Part shown: positions 1 through 10,972 of the stretch, one piece after another | How positions within the stretch are numbered: position 1 is the first letter of the stretch | Layout of the letters: each line of letters opens with the position of its first letter | NCBI GenBank assembly: GCA_947561585.1 | Contig: CANNZV010001171.1 | Location: 1 to 64,000, forward strand | Length of the DNA: 64,000 nucleotides | Source of the DNA: Caprella mutica | Lineage: Eukaryota; Arthropoda; Malacostraca; Amphipoda; Caprellidae | Direction: 5' to 3' | Notes under the pieces: model-generated | The model's database searches: none | The model's input: only the letters and a program-made list of their open reading frames with translations | What the model was told of the DNA's origin: nothing | Position numbers and translations under genes: made by a program

Positions 1-614
1 GATAAGGATATATAAGGGATAGATAATGGATAGATAAGGGATAGATAAGGAATAGATAAGGGATAGATAAGGGATAGATAAGGGATAGATAAGGGATAGA
101 TAAGGGATAGATAAGGGATAGATAAGGGATAGATAAGGGATAAATAAGGGATATATAAGGAATAGATAAGGGATAGATAAGGGATAGATAATGAATAGAT
201 AAGGGATAGATAAGGAATAGATAAGGAATATATAAGGGATAGATAAGGGATAGATAAGGGAGATATAAGGGATAGATAAGGGATAGATAAGGGATAGATA
301 AGGTATATATAAGGGATAGATAAGGAATAGATTATAGATAGATAAGGGATAGATAAGGGATAGATAAGTGATAGATAAGGGATAGGTAAGGAATAGATAA
401 GGAATATATAAGGGATAGATAAGGGATAGATAAGGGAGAGATAAGGGATAGATAAGGGATAGATAAGGGATAGATAAGGTATATAAAAGGGATAGATAAG
501 GGATAGATAAGGAATAGATTATAGATAGATAAGGGATAGATAAGGGATAGGTAAGGAATAGATAAGGGGTAGATAAGGGATAGGTAAGGAATAGATAAGG
601 AATAGATAAGGGAC
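1..614. repeat. 11-bp GATA-rich minisatellite (cut by window start)
   Basis: Tandem copies of an 11-bp unit, consensus GATAGATAAGG, about 55 copies with point variants and a few short irregular units. The array runs off the left edge, so its full length is unknown. Each unit contains AGATAAG, which fits the WGATAR site bound by GATA-type zinc-finger factors. Long open frames on the minus strand are a by-product of the repeat (peptide repeats of I/Y/P/L/S) and I do not call them genes. Confidence 0.95.
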
Positions 615-965
615 AACATAGTTACAGTGTTTATCAGTTCAAACCCCAAGAACGGGTATAGTAATTATAACGAAACCATTTTAAATAGACTAATATATTC
701 CGCCATCGCAAGTAAACAACTTAAACATTTATTATACTATCAAAAACAATTTGAAGCGTCAAAACAAATCCTTGTTATTTCACTGCAGTTAGTATATAGA
801 GAATGAATAATTCATCATATAATAATAATCTTCATTGATATAAAATTCAAGTAAGGATATACAAATTATCTCCAACATCAATTGTTTTTTTTAGTAGTAT
901 TGCCTTTAGCAGTAAACTTTTCAAGATATAACGATAATACCACCTAATTAGAGTGGCTTGAAATA
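615..965. other. AT-rich spacer, nothing recognised
   Basis: Single-copy-looking AT-rich sequence between the 11-bp array and the first inverted repeat. I see no coding frame, RNA gene or repeat in it. Confidence 0.5.
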
Positions 966-967
966 TC

Positions 968-1379
968 GATTTGGAAAATTTCGGTCTCAGAATTATAAAT
1001 GGCCTCTGAACATAGATGGGCGTTATATAGTTTGCTGTATCCGCTATTTTGTTGTTCTTTATTGTGTAATGCCCTGCCTGTGGGGTTTGTGGGGTGGCGC
1101 TCTCCCTGATACATCTAAATTATAAGACTAATTTATACCTAGGACCGAGAGTTCCGAGATCGAATTTTCCACTCAATCTCATGTAAACTATATGTCAAAA
1201 CATGTTGAAATAATTAATGTTAGTATTATTTCACTACGTTTCAAGATGTTATTTACTTTTAATAAATAAACTACACATTTCAGTATTCCTAATTTTAACT
1301 TTCTCTATTAATTTTCTTGAATAAAATCATTATAAAATGAGACCGAATTTTTCTGATTATTCTGAGACCGAATTTTCCA
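968..1379. repeat. Short inverted-repeat element (about 0.41 kb)
   Basis: The left arm near 969-991 (TGGAAAATTTCGGTCTCAG) is the inverted copy of 1359-1379 (CTGAGACCGAATTTTCCA). A second CGAATTTT motif follows at 1339-1352, so the right arm holds two copies of a GAGACCGAATTTT motif. This is the same design as the larger inverted-repeat elements in this window: arms made of a short tandem motif. No clear target duplication was found, so the ends are approximate. Confidence 0.55.
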
Positions 1380-1404
1380 TGAACCGACAGAAACACCTAT
1401 ACTA

Positions 1405-2582
1405 CATCGTGCGCCGACACTTGGCCGAAAGACAATTGGCCGAATGATATTTGGCCGAATGACATTTGACCTAATGACATTTGACCGAATGATATTTGAC
1501 TGAATGACATTTGACCGAATGACATTTGACCGAATGACATTTGACCGAATGACATTTGACTGAATGACATTTGACTGAATGACATTTGGCCGAATGACAT
1601 TTGGCCGAATGATATTTGACTGAATGACATTTGACCGAATGACATTTGGCCGAATGACATTTGACCGAATGAAATTTGGCCGAATGACATTTGACCGAAT
1701 GACATTTGACCGAATGACATTTGACTGAATGACATTTGACTGAATGACATTTGACTGAATGACATTTGACCGAATGACATTTGGCCAAATGACATTTGAC
1801 CGAATGACATTTGACTGAATGACATTTGACCGAATGACATTTGACCGAATGACATTTGACTGAATGACATTTGACTGAATGACATTTGACCGAATGACAT
1901 TTGACCGAATGACATTTGACTGAATGACATTTGACCGAATGACATTTGGCCAAATGACATTTGACCGAATGACATTTGACTGAATGACATTTGACCGAAT
2001 GACATTTGACCGAATGACATTTGACTGAATGACATTTGACTGAATGACATTTGACCGAATGACATTTGACCGAATGACATTTGACTGAATGACATTTGAC
2101 CGAATGACATTTGACTGAATGACATTTGGCCGAATGACATTTGAACGAATGACACTTGGCAGAAAGACAATTGGCCGAAAATAGATTTGGCGTAAAATAT
2201 GGCCGAACGGACATTTGGCCGAAAAACTTTTATTCAATGTAAATCCATATTACGAACTGCAGCCTCCTATTAATTCAATAAATGTTATTTATATTTCCAT
2301 CGAATTTCAGGTTATTTTATACAAAAAGATGATTAATTTTAATGTGTACATAATGCGTATCCATTTTATCCGTATCCCAATAATTTGAATTTTTTCATAA
2401 TTGTAAGGGTGGATATATAGTAATACATATAAGGAGTGGAAAAAAGCTTCTCTTCATAATTTTGAACTTGTTATCATTCGTTATTATATTATTTAAAGTT
2501 ATTATTTTTTATTGTGTTAAATAATACTACTATTCCATTCATTTCAAATTAAAAATAATTCGGCCAAACGTCCGTTCGACCA
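1405..2582. mobile_element. Inverted-repeat element with an amplified TTGGCCGAA motif arm
   Basis: The left part is a long tandem array of an ATTTGRCCGAATGAC motif (annotated separately) that ends with GGCCGAACGGACATTTGGCC near 2201-2220. The right part at about 2558-2582 (CGGCCAAACGTCCGTTCGACC) is the reverse complement of that end. About 330 bp of AT-rich sequence lies between. I read this as a non-autonomous element whose left inverted arm has expanded into a minisatellite. No target duplication was identified and the outer limits are uncertain. Confidence 0.55.
1429..2175. repeat. 15-bp minisatellite
   Basis: About 49 head-to-tail copies of a 15-bp unit, consensus ACATTTGACCGAATG, with C/T and A/G variants at two positions (GACTGAATG, GGCCGAATG). 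Because 15 is a multiple of three and the unit has no stop in several frames, overlapping open frames of more than 240 codons exist on the minus strand (peptide repeats MSFGQ, SNVIR and KCHSV). These are repeat artefacts and not called as genes. The same motif forms the inverted arm of the surrounding element. Confidence 0.95.
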
Positions 2583-3784
2583 AAGAATCAATAGTATAAA
2601 ACTATAAAAGAAATATTAGCAAACTAATTTAACATCATTGTCCACATATTCACGTCATCATTACTACATATAAACAATATTTAAAACATGATTCCAAATG
2701 CAAGTGAGTTGCAGCGAATGCATGGCTGTCGACTTTAGATAATAATTCTGCATGATATCCCACAGTCGAATAATTATTGTACCAAAGTTCGAAATGGAGA
2801 GCTGCGATAACAGGGAATTCAAGAGTAAATCATTATTACTTGTTTGTTAAAGTGACTCAAGTAATATTAAAATGCATTTAAATGGAACTGTAATGAATTA
2901 TAAATAGGTGGTTTAATATGTGGAGAATTACATGAATGTGGAAATATAAACGAATTCATTAATTAAACTTTAATAAATAGAACAATATATATATTTCTTA
3001 TATGTTGGAATGATTAATTCCTTCTTTTTTTGTTTGTTTATAAAGCTTAAATGAGGATATTCAATTTATAAATATATTTTATCGTAAATTACATTAAAAA
3101 ATATGAATTTGGATTTAGTTATCAATCAAAATTCATACATTTTTTTTGTGCTCTAAATGATGACTATATTTTAAGTAATATTTTGTTTTTGTGGGCAAAT
3201 TTTATATATTATAATAAGTGAATATACAATGCATTTGCAAGCAATGTTTTATGTAAAATCAAAATTTAAAAAATACCTAGTGAACAATGTCAGTTAGGAA
3301 TAAAACTTCTACCATCTGTTTAAACTTTTTCGGTGAATTTCAATTCCCTAATTACAACCTCCAGGAAAATCATTGTCTGACCAGAATACGAAAGAAGTTC
3401 TCTTTTTACACAATCTTCTGTCTTTAGAAGCTGCAATATTCTGATTCTAAGAACTAATTTAAAGGCAGCACTAATCACTGCAAGAATTTCAAACTCTACC
3501 TTTGATGGATCGAAGAACAAAGCTTTTCTTTGATGAGGTTATGGACCTAGAGGTAACTTCTCAGTCAGAGAATTTACAATCAGATCGTTTAATATTGATC
3601 GCATATTACCTTAAAATATTACAATTTAAGATATTATCCACGAGGAAATTAGTCGAAATATGATAAACTATAAGTGATTGTCATTTAAGATGAATCAGGA
3701 TTGGATTTTCATCGAATATCTATTGTCCTAGAAGTATAATTATTTTATCTTCGAATATTATAGCCAAGCACACACCATTAATTA
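2583..3784. other. AT-rich spacer with one small minus-strand ORF
   Basis: No recognised gene. A 66-codon minus-strand frame at 3320-3520 has a protein-like composition (charged and leucine-rich, with KTEDCVKRELLSYSGQ in its middle). It could be a relic exon, but I recognise no family, see no supporting splice sites, and do not call it as a gene. The rest is AT-rich sequence without visible repeat structure. Confidence 0.4.
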
Positions 3785-5431
3785 TCGGCGAATTCAAGTT
3801 TTTTGATAGGGAAATAATAGCTTAATACCCCTATAAGAACCACAAACTTTGCCGAACCAAATTTATCTAAAATTTACTCGCCGAACCGGATTCTCCGCAT
3901 ATACGAGTTTGCTGAATCCCAATTTTACGGAAAACGGATTTGTTGAAATACGGATTAGCTGAAGGACCAATTTGTCCTAAATCAAATTTAAATTAATTGA
4001 AAAAAAACATTATGTGGAATTGGTGGTAATACTCTATTCAGTGTATTGTAAATTAGGCAGTATCTGCATTCATTTGTGATATCATTTAAATAAGAATTTA
4101 TTCCATGATTCAAGTGCCCGATTTTAAATAAGAGAAACAGTTTCCCTCCATCTTAAAAGTTATCCTCTTTATTTGTTGAAGCATTACAGCTTCTAGTTAC
4201 CTAGCAGTACCTAATCCTATCCCATGAAAGTCATAGAATTCTACGCAGATCTAAATTTTATAAATAATACAATAAATGTTTAAAATGCCTACCTATAAGT
4301 CTCATGCATTACTGGCATATAAACCTGATCGGCTAACAAATGGTATCGGTGCGTATATAACTAGATAATGTGCATTCGGTAGAGAGCATACCTTCGCCTC
4401 CACTTTGTCTGTTCTCTCCCAAAATTCAAGAATCTGCTAACTGGATAATAACCAATCGTCCCACCAAGTTTCATGCATATGGTCCAATACTTTTAGAGTT
4501 ATCGAGTTATAAATGACGTTGACCTTGACCTTTGACCGGATCGCTTCCAAAATTTTACCAGATGGTTCCTGGACATTGACCAATCGTCCCACTAAATTTC
4601 AGACAATTTGGTTGAATACTTTTGGAGTTATTGAGTTACAAATGGCCTTGACCTTGATTTTTGACCTTTGACCCGATCGCTCCCAAAATCTAACAAAATT
4701 GTTCATGTATATCGACCAATAATTTGTCCCACCATGTTTCATGCAATATGGTTCAATACTTTTTGAGTTATGAATGACCATGACCTTGACCTTTGACCGG
4801 GTTGCTCCCAAAATTCTAGCAGCAGGTCACTGGACATGGACCAATCGTTTCACCAAATTTCAGGCAATTTGGTAGAACACTTTTTTAGTTAAGCGAATAA
4901 CAAGATGATAAATAAATAAATAAATAAATTCCGATGAAAATATGACCTTCCCGCATTCTGCGAAGGTAATCATGATAAATAAAACTAAAAATACATCATC
5001 ACTGCATTAAAACAAAATACACACACGGAATATTCACAAAAGATTTAACTCGTTAGTAGCACACAAACTAAAACCAAGCCAAACGCTGAACTGAAAGTAC
5101 TGTAACCAGCTCTCAAAGCTTGTTACTTTGAATGAAAAGCTTGAGCGTCATTGATATGAGAACAAAGAGGAAATGTCATATAGAGGTACAAAGATTAACA
5201 GATTAATATATCATTTAGTGTTAATTAATAAAGGTTATAGTTTCTAAAATACGTTTCATGTCTGTGACTTTTGTAAATTTGTTCGTTTAGTTACATTTTT
5301 GTTCCAAGGACGTCTTTCCTTATTTTGGCAAATCAGTTTTCGCCAAATTTGGGTTTCGGCAAACTCGTGTCCGGTGAATTAGTTTTAGGGGTAAATTCAG
5401 TTTCGATAAATTTGTTTTCCATATAATTGAG
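3785..5431. mobile_element. Inverted-repeat element with degenerate GCCGAA-motif arms
   Basis: The left arm (about 3785-3990) carries spaced, divergent copies of a motif such as TTTGCCGAACC, CTCGCCGAACCGG, TTTGCTGAATCC and TTAGCTGAAGG. The right arm (about 5310-5431) carries the same motifs inverted (TTTGGCAAATC, TTTCGCCAAATTTGGG, TTTCGGCAAACTCGTG, TTCGATAAATTTG). The 1.3-kb interior contains the separate GACCTTGACC repeat at 4388-4969, so that element probably inserted into this one. The arms are too diverged to fix ends or a target duplication. Confidence 0.5.
4388..4969. repeat. Dispersed repeat rich in GACCTTGACCTTTGACC, copy 1
   Basis: About 580 bp bounded by short inverted termini: TACCTTCGC at 4389-4397 and GCGAAGGTA at 4960-4968. 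The body is a degenerate tandem of roughly 115-150 bp, each unit with CCAATCGTCCCACC, AATTTGGTTGAATACTTTT, GAGTTATGAGTTA and GACCTTGACCTTTGACC blocks, then (AAAT)n near the 3' end. A truncated second copy lies at 31,285-31,490, confirming that it is dispersed. Repeats with this GACCTTGACC block are familiar to me from several invertebrate genomes, but I cannot give a family name. Confidence 0.75.
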
Positions 5432-5666
5432 CTGACTTTAGTTAATAATCCTGCAAGTGATTTTGCTCGTTTGAGGCAAAAGCGTTTATATTTCTCTATG
5501 CGGCTGCAGAGGCCCGCATGTTACTAATGATAAAAAACTAGATTGAACGAAACATGTTATATTATTTCTATTGATTTATTTACATATGATATGTAAATAG
5601 ATCATTGACAGCGACAGAGTTGAAAACTGACTAAATTTTAACGCTTGCATCTATATTTCAAACAGA

Positions 5667-5930
5667 ATGGGCTTTCCAGACACGTTGGTCGTTCCAAAAA
5701 ATCCACTGCCGTTACTAATCTATGATAATTATCACAGGGACTATTGTATAATGGTTGAAATTGAATTATTTATTAGGGATATCACATCTACTGCGGAAAC
5801 AAAGGCAGCTAAAAAAGTTAAAAAGAAAATTAATTACAAGGGACTGAAAGAAACAGCGAGAAAGGAAAGTAACTTCATGAGTAGAGTTGCTGACAATGTT
5901 CATGATTGCAGGAAAGCTACTCCGTAAATA
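5667..5930 (+). CDS. Unrecognised 86-codon ORF (doubtful gene or relic exon)
   Basis: Open frame of 86 codons, lysine-rich in the second half (TKAAKKVKKKINYKG near residues 47-61), with no signal peptide or membrane segment. The ATG follows TTTCAAACAG, which would fit a splice acceptor, so this could be a terminal exon. However, I recognise no family, and an open frame of this size is only mildly unexpected by chance in AT-rich DNA. It lies about 235 bp beyond the inverted-repeat element ending near 5431. It may equally be non-coding. Confidence 0.2.
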
Positions 5931-6394
5931 GAGTAACTAAATGATACCATTAGCCTACTAAAATCTCTTTATTATATTATAGCATAGAAGCTAATTGTAG
6001 ATTCTATTGGATTTGCCAGTCAGGATTTGTTTTTATAATAAACGGAATGTCACATCATCGTTGATTTAGCCCCCACGATACAGTGAATTAATATCAGTGA
6101 TTATAGTTGCAATTTTCGTTGAGGATTTTAGTAGATATTTCCTACTTTGATTGTAAGATAAAATTACAATATATCTTCGAAGATTGTAGAAAAATTTTCG
6201 TGGATGATAATAAATTATTTTTATATAAAATAATTTGGCTATTTTTATCGATGGTAATTAACTAACTACTGGTAAATACAAATAATATCACCTATGATTA
6301 CTAAGTTTTAATTCTCTAGTACCACTATATAATATAACAGATTATTGCCATTTCAATTATAGATACAATAAAAGTCCCTCTGATCTGATTACAG
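5931..6394. other. AT-rich spacer, nothing recognised
   Basis: No coding frame, RNA gene or repeat seen between the small ORF and the 24-bp array. Confidence 0.5.
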
Positions 6395-6974
6395 TCACTT
6401 CATGATAAATAAAGGTACTCACTTCATGATAAATAAAGGTACTCACTTCATGATAAATAAAGGTACTCACTTCATGATAAATAAAGGTACTCACTTCATG
6501 ATAAATAAAGGTACTCATTTCATGATAAAAAAGGTACTCACTTCATGATAAATAAAGGTACTCACTTCATGATAAATAAAGGTACTCACTTCATGATAAA
6601 TAAAGGTACTCACTTCATGATAAATAAAGGTACTCACTTCATGATAAATAAAGGTACTCACTTCATGATAAATAAAGGTACTCACTTCATGATAAAAAAG
6701 GTACTCACTTCATGATAAAAAAAGGTACTCACTTCATGATAAATAAAGGTACTCACTTCATGATAAAAAAGGTACTCACTTCATGATAAAAAAAGGTACT
6801 CACTTCATGATAAATAAAGGTACTCACTTCATGATAAAAAAAGGTACTCACTTCATGATAAAAAAGGTACTCACTTCATGATAAAAAAAGGTACTCACTT
6901 CATGATAAATAAAGGTACTCACTTCATGATAAAAAAGGTACTCACTTCATGATAAATAAAGGTACTCACTTCAT
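6395..6974. repeat. 24-bp minisatellite
   Basis: About 25 tandem copies of a 24-bp unit, TCACTTCATGATAAATAAAGGTAC, with 22- and 23-bp variants in which ATAAATAAAGG becomes ATAAAAAAGG or ATAAAAAAAGG. The length variants cluster in the second half of the array (about 6690-6950), as expected if blocks of units were duplicated locally. Confidence 0.95.
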
Positions 6975-8417
6975 TTCCTTATAAATTGATATTTTTATGA
7001 ATATTAACACTGTACCTAGACATCAAAATTCAAAATGTACGAAGAAATTATTTTTCGATGTGATAATCATAAAATGTTGAGTATGCATGTTATACATAGA
7101 TTAGTTACTTTCAATGTTTTAGTGTAAATTGTAATTTAAATATAGCTTCTATTCTATTGCTAATTCCGAAACCAAAAAATGAACTACACTGAGATTAGGA
7201 AACAACTATCTATTTCAATTTGTAAATAAAACAGCGAAGAAACTTATAGGTTATTGAGACATTATTTATCAGTAAGAATGCAATTAATAATCTTTTTATC
7301 TTTTTTTCCATTGAAATGATATCCTTTTATTGATAGCCAAAGTTTGGTAAGCAAATCCCTTTTCTTTTTAGTGTTTATTCTATTCTTCTGGATTTCAAGC
7401 GGGATTATATTCTTTTGATGTTTTTTTGTTACAGTTCTTGTATGTTGTTTTGCTTTCGGAACATACACGCGGGGCACGCTTGATTTTCAGATATCACCTG
7501 AAAAATCACAAATTGGTGTTTGATCAGCAATGCGTCCAAAACCAGTTATTTAACCCTTTCAGAAAAGTTCTTTCAAAAGAATTACAGTTTTTCGTTCTTT
7601 GAGTGCGGTTGCATCATCCATTTGAAGCAATAATTCGCATCCCGTACTTCAACAGTTAAAAAAATCCCAAATCACTTTTCGAAATCTTTCACAGACTCAT
7701 CATCAAGTCATCACTTTGGTAAACGTGAAGTCCAATTGGAGGCCAACAGTAGAGATTATCAGTTCTCTTGGTTTATTAGTTTTCCTTTCACTCACAAATA
7801 AAAAGGGCCACAAATTTAGGGATCAATGATAGTAATTATATTTTTGTCAATTTAAGTACTTCTATCTCTTTGTAGCCTATTAATAAGTTTCTAAATATTT
7901 ATACATGCACGGATAGCTTTTTAGATTGCCCTTAGTAGTTTTGACATATATTCAGATTAATTCTCATATGAATTTTTAAAGGCTTTCAGTTTCCATGAAG
8001 ATGTTTTTGGAAGCTCCCTATTTGTCGTTCTCCTTTAATGAAACTAAACTATAAACACTGCAAAGTTAATTACATATTTTTCAATACATAAATTTCATGC
8101 CATATTACCTTAAATCACCGAGCGAGCACTGTCTCTTAAATTTATGGAATAAATTAAGAAATAACTTGTACGCGGCAATAGAAAAAGAAGGGGTGTTCTA
8201 ATACTAATTATTTTTAATTAGTTTAATGATTCTAAATTAAATGATTGAAAATATTTAAATAGTAGTTATCAAATATTAATAAAGTTAAACTAGTGGTAAA
8301 ATATTTTAATATTTGTTCAGTTTTAATGGAAAGAATAAAACGTGCAGTAATCGTCAATTCATAATTAGGAAGTAATTGTCAACCTTATTTGAAATACTAA
8401 GTACTACAACGTGTATT
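6975..8417. other. AT-rich spacer, no supported gene
   Basis: A 71-codon lysine-rich minus-strand frame (7262-7477) is present but has no recognisable domain and I do not call it. The rest is AT-rich sequence without visible repeats. Confidence 0.45.
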
Positions 8418-8503
8418 GTTCTATTGTATTGCACTAGTGTATTACAATATTGTATTGTACTGTACTATTGTATTGTATTGTATTATTGTATTGTACTATT
8501 GTA
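8418..8503. repeat. ATTGT/ACTATTGT microsatellite
   Basis: Imperfect short tandem repeat of ATTGT and ACTATTGT units. Confidence 0.8.
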
Positions 8504-8636
8504 ACAGCAGCAATGAAATCTTGTTTATAACTTTAGACTGTAACTCTTAAGACAGAAATGCAGTTCAAGATTATAAATGCCTAATAAAACGCCTTATATG
8601 AATATCAAGTAATACGCCTAATTAGCTGATTTGATT

Positions 8637-9100
8637 TGTTAAGAATTTAACAATGTCTTAAATAATGAAACTCTCTAGTAAATTTTAGCTTTGCTTCGTC
8701 AAAGGAAATAACATCTTGAGGCGTAGCTAATTTGGCTTTAAAGAAGTCAACTTTCCGACAATGTTTTTTCACACTCTAGCATTGTCCAGAAGTTAACAAT
8801 ACGACTTAATAATAACATCTTGAGGCGTGGCTAATTGCTTAAATACCTTCTTAACTTGGGAACCTACAACTACTGCGATTATCAATGCTCAATCTATCCT
8901 ATAAATACAGTTGGCTCAGGCTAATCCTTGTTCAGTCTCGAATAGGCGTTCCTCTTGATAGTAGTGTTACCAAGCGTTAGCTTCAGACTTCCTTCAACTT
9001 GAGTCACTTCCTTCAGTAAAGTTTAGACTTTACTCCATTGTATTCTTTACATAAAGTTCAACTCTGTATAGTGTGTTCTTGCAAAAGAGAATTTCGGAAA
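8637..9100 (+). promoter_or_regulatory. Promoter-like segment with 26-bp direct repeat (possible solo LTR)
   Basis: A TATA box, TATAAATA at 8900-8907, lies 34 bp upstream of an arthropod-type initiator, TTCAGTC at 8931-8937. Upstream, a 26-bp sequence AATAACATCTTGAGGCGT plus RGCTAATT occurs twice (8707-8732 and 8811-8836). The segment is less AT-rich than its surroundings and no open frame follows it. A solo LTR or a lost gene's promoter would both fit; no terminal duplication was found to settle it. Confidence 0.3.
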
Positions 9101-9414
9101 CAAGAGTGTCCTCATCAGTATCCCCTCATCAGTATTATTATATTATCCTCATCAGTCCTCATCAGTATTATCACTGCCCTAATCTTGCTAACCTAGAACC
9201 AAAATTCCACACTTTAGCAAAAGGACCCACAGAATAGTTTCAGTCTTCGAAAAGTGGGGATCATATTCTAACATCTTAAATTAAAGGGCAAATAAATTAA
9301 ATTGATCTATCTAACATTTTTGCGTATAGAGTTTGAGTGGTAGATAGATACTTTACTCTGTGTGAATTAGAACTTAAGTAATTTCAAAATAAATGGAGAA
9401 TGATGGGTCTAAAT

Positions 9415-10135
9415 AATGGGTTGGCATTGGTTGTGTTTTTCAGTGCCGAAAGATGGAATGTCAGTGCCAATTTTCTTTTCGTTTTCTAAATTGCTGGGGA
9501 TAATGAGTAATTATATAATGAGGGGGTAGATTTAATTCAAGTACGTACATGTACAACGGTAAATATTCTGCGCATAAATATTGGTAGTAGATTTATCATT
9601 TGCATTAAAAAGAATTAATAAATGATATATGATAATTTTTTCTTCATGTGAAAATAATTCACAATAAAAAACAAAAATAAGCTATCTTGCATAAATAATA
9701 ATAAGTAACTCACAAATTCACAGGATAAATTAATATGGCTACCTAACTTATTAAAAAAGAGAATTAAAAATCATTGCATAAATTTTTACCACAGTGTTTG
9801 AATATCCCAAGACAAGCGTATGAAAGATATAAAATTAACTGTTCTAGATATAAAGAGACAGAGGTAAATGAATTAAACACCAGAACTATTGTAACAAACA
9901 AAAAATACCATATTAACGGATAAAATTGACTATCAAAGTATCAAGGTCATTACAAATATACTGTTCTTCAATTAGTTCACCATACTCTTCTATATTATCC
10001 TTTTAGTTTGTAGAGCAGTCAGGGCTAAAAATTCTAAATTTTCTTTGGAAGAAATCAAAGCACTTTTTCCCTGGTGGGCAGTGGGGCCGCGCTGAGGGCC
10101 AAAATAGCACTGAGTGCTGCATTTGCCCACCCCTG
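9415..10135. mobile_element. Non-autonomous hAT element with 8-bp target duplication
   Basis: The right end reads ATTTGCCCACCCCTG, the classical inverted end of many hAT transposons (CAGGGGTGGGCAAAT when reversed). The next eight bases, GTCTAAAT (10136-10143), recur exactly at 9407-9414. The sequence after the left copy (AATGGGTTGGCATTGG) is a degraded form of the same terminus. This fixes a 721-bp element with the 8-bp duplication expected of hAT transposons. The interior has no transposase frame, so it is a decayed deletion derivative. The right 80 bp is GC-rich compared with the surroundings. Confidence 0.75.
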
Positions 10136-10143
10136 GTCTAAAT

Positions 10144-10588
10144 TGTAGATAAATCATTTACCCGATAAGCATCAGGTATTAATGTTTAATGTTAGATACC
10201 TTCTTTTCCTTTAATGTTCTGTCCCCATAACTCTCCCACTGACAATGAGGTCTCACCTAGTATATCAAACTGAGTTCTACAGTTGCCCATTCACTTCGTT
10301 TTCTATATATTTCCCTCAGCGTAATAATATGCACCACAGTCCAATGGTTACAATAACCGAAGGTGTTCCCGGGGGAAATCTCCGCCACAGACGACTTTCA
10401 AAACACTTTTGATCGCAGAAAATTATGAAGGAAATCCATCCCATGATTTATACAGTGGAAAAAATTGTGATTGAAAGTATATATATTTATATATGGAGAA
10501 TATTTGGACTTTTTTTTCTATAAAAAACTTTATTAGTGAGATTGAAACTATTATTATAAAATTGGATTGTGATAATTTAAAAGATATT
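10144..10588. other. AT-rich spacer, nothing recognised
   Basis: Unassigned sequence between the hAT remnant and the 22-bp array; no frame or repeat seen. Confidence 0.5.
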
Positions 10589-10928
10589 ATGATAATCATG
10601 AAATAAAATTGAGATAATCATGAAATAAAATTATGATAATCATGAAATAAAATTGAGATAATCATGAAATATAATTGAGATAATCATGAAATAAAATTAT
10701 GATAATCATGAAATAAAATTGAGATAATCATTAAATAAAATTATGATAATCATTAAATAAAATTATGATAATCATTAAATAAAATTATGATAATCATGAA
10801 ATAAAATTATGATAATCATGAAATAAAATTATGATAATCATGAAATAAAATTATGATAATCATGAAATAAAATTATGATACTCATGAAGTAAAATTTTGA
10901 TAATCATGAAATAAAATTATGATAATCA
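10589..10928. repeat. 22-bp minisatellite (GATAATCATGAAATAAAATTAT)
   Basis: About 15 tandem copies of a 22-bp unit made of GATAATCATGAAATAAAA followed by TTAT or TTGA. It shares a unit length with the large satellite at 35.8-60.5 kb, but the sequence is different. Related broken motifs (GATAATCAAG, GATAGTCAAG, ATGATAATCAGG) continue on the far side of the next element, at 10,921-10,960 and 11,865-11,940. The element therefore seems to have landed in the decaying end of this array. Confidence 0.9.
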
Positions 10929-10972
10929 AGAGATAATGATATCTAACTAAGGGAATCCGGTAACTAACTAAG

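Noticed and set aside
1..614. Telomeric repeat
   Set aside because: The unit GATAGATAAGG does not match TTAGG/TTAGGG-type telomere repeats in either orientation and is interspersed with variants.
620..700. tRNA or tRNA-derived SINE (AGTTCAAACCCC resembles a B box)
   Set aside because: No A box at the right distance and no cloverleaf pairing could be drawn.
1308..2237. Open frames of 247-309 codons (SNVIR, MSFGQ and KCHSV repeat peptides) on the minus strand
   Set aside because: They are produced by the 15-bp tandem array, exist in several frames at once, and have no unique protein sequence or gene context.
6395..6974. Possible CRISPR-like array
   Set aside because: Units are directly head-to-tail without unique spacers; this is a minisatellite in eukaryotic DNA. 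The same applies to all other arrays here.
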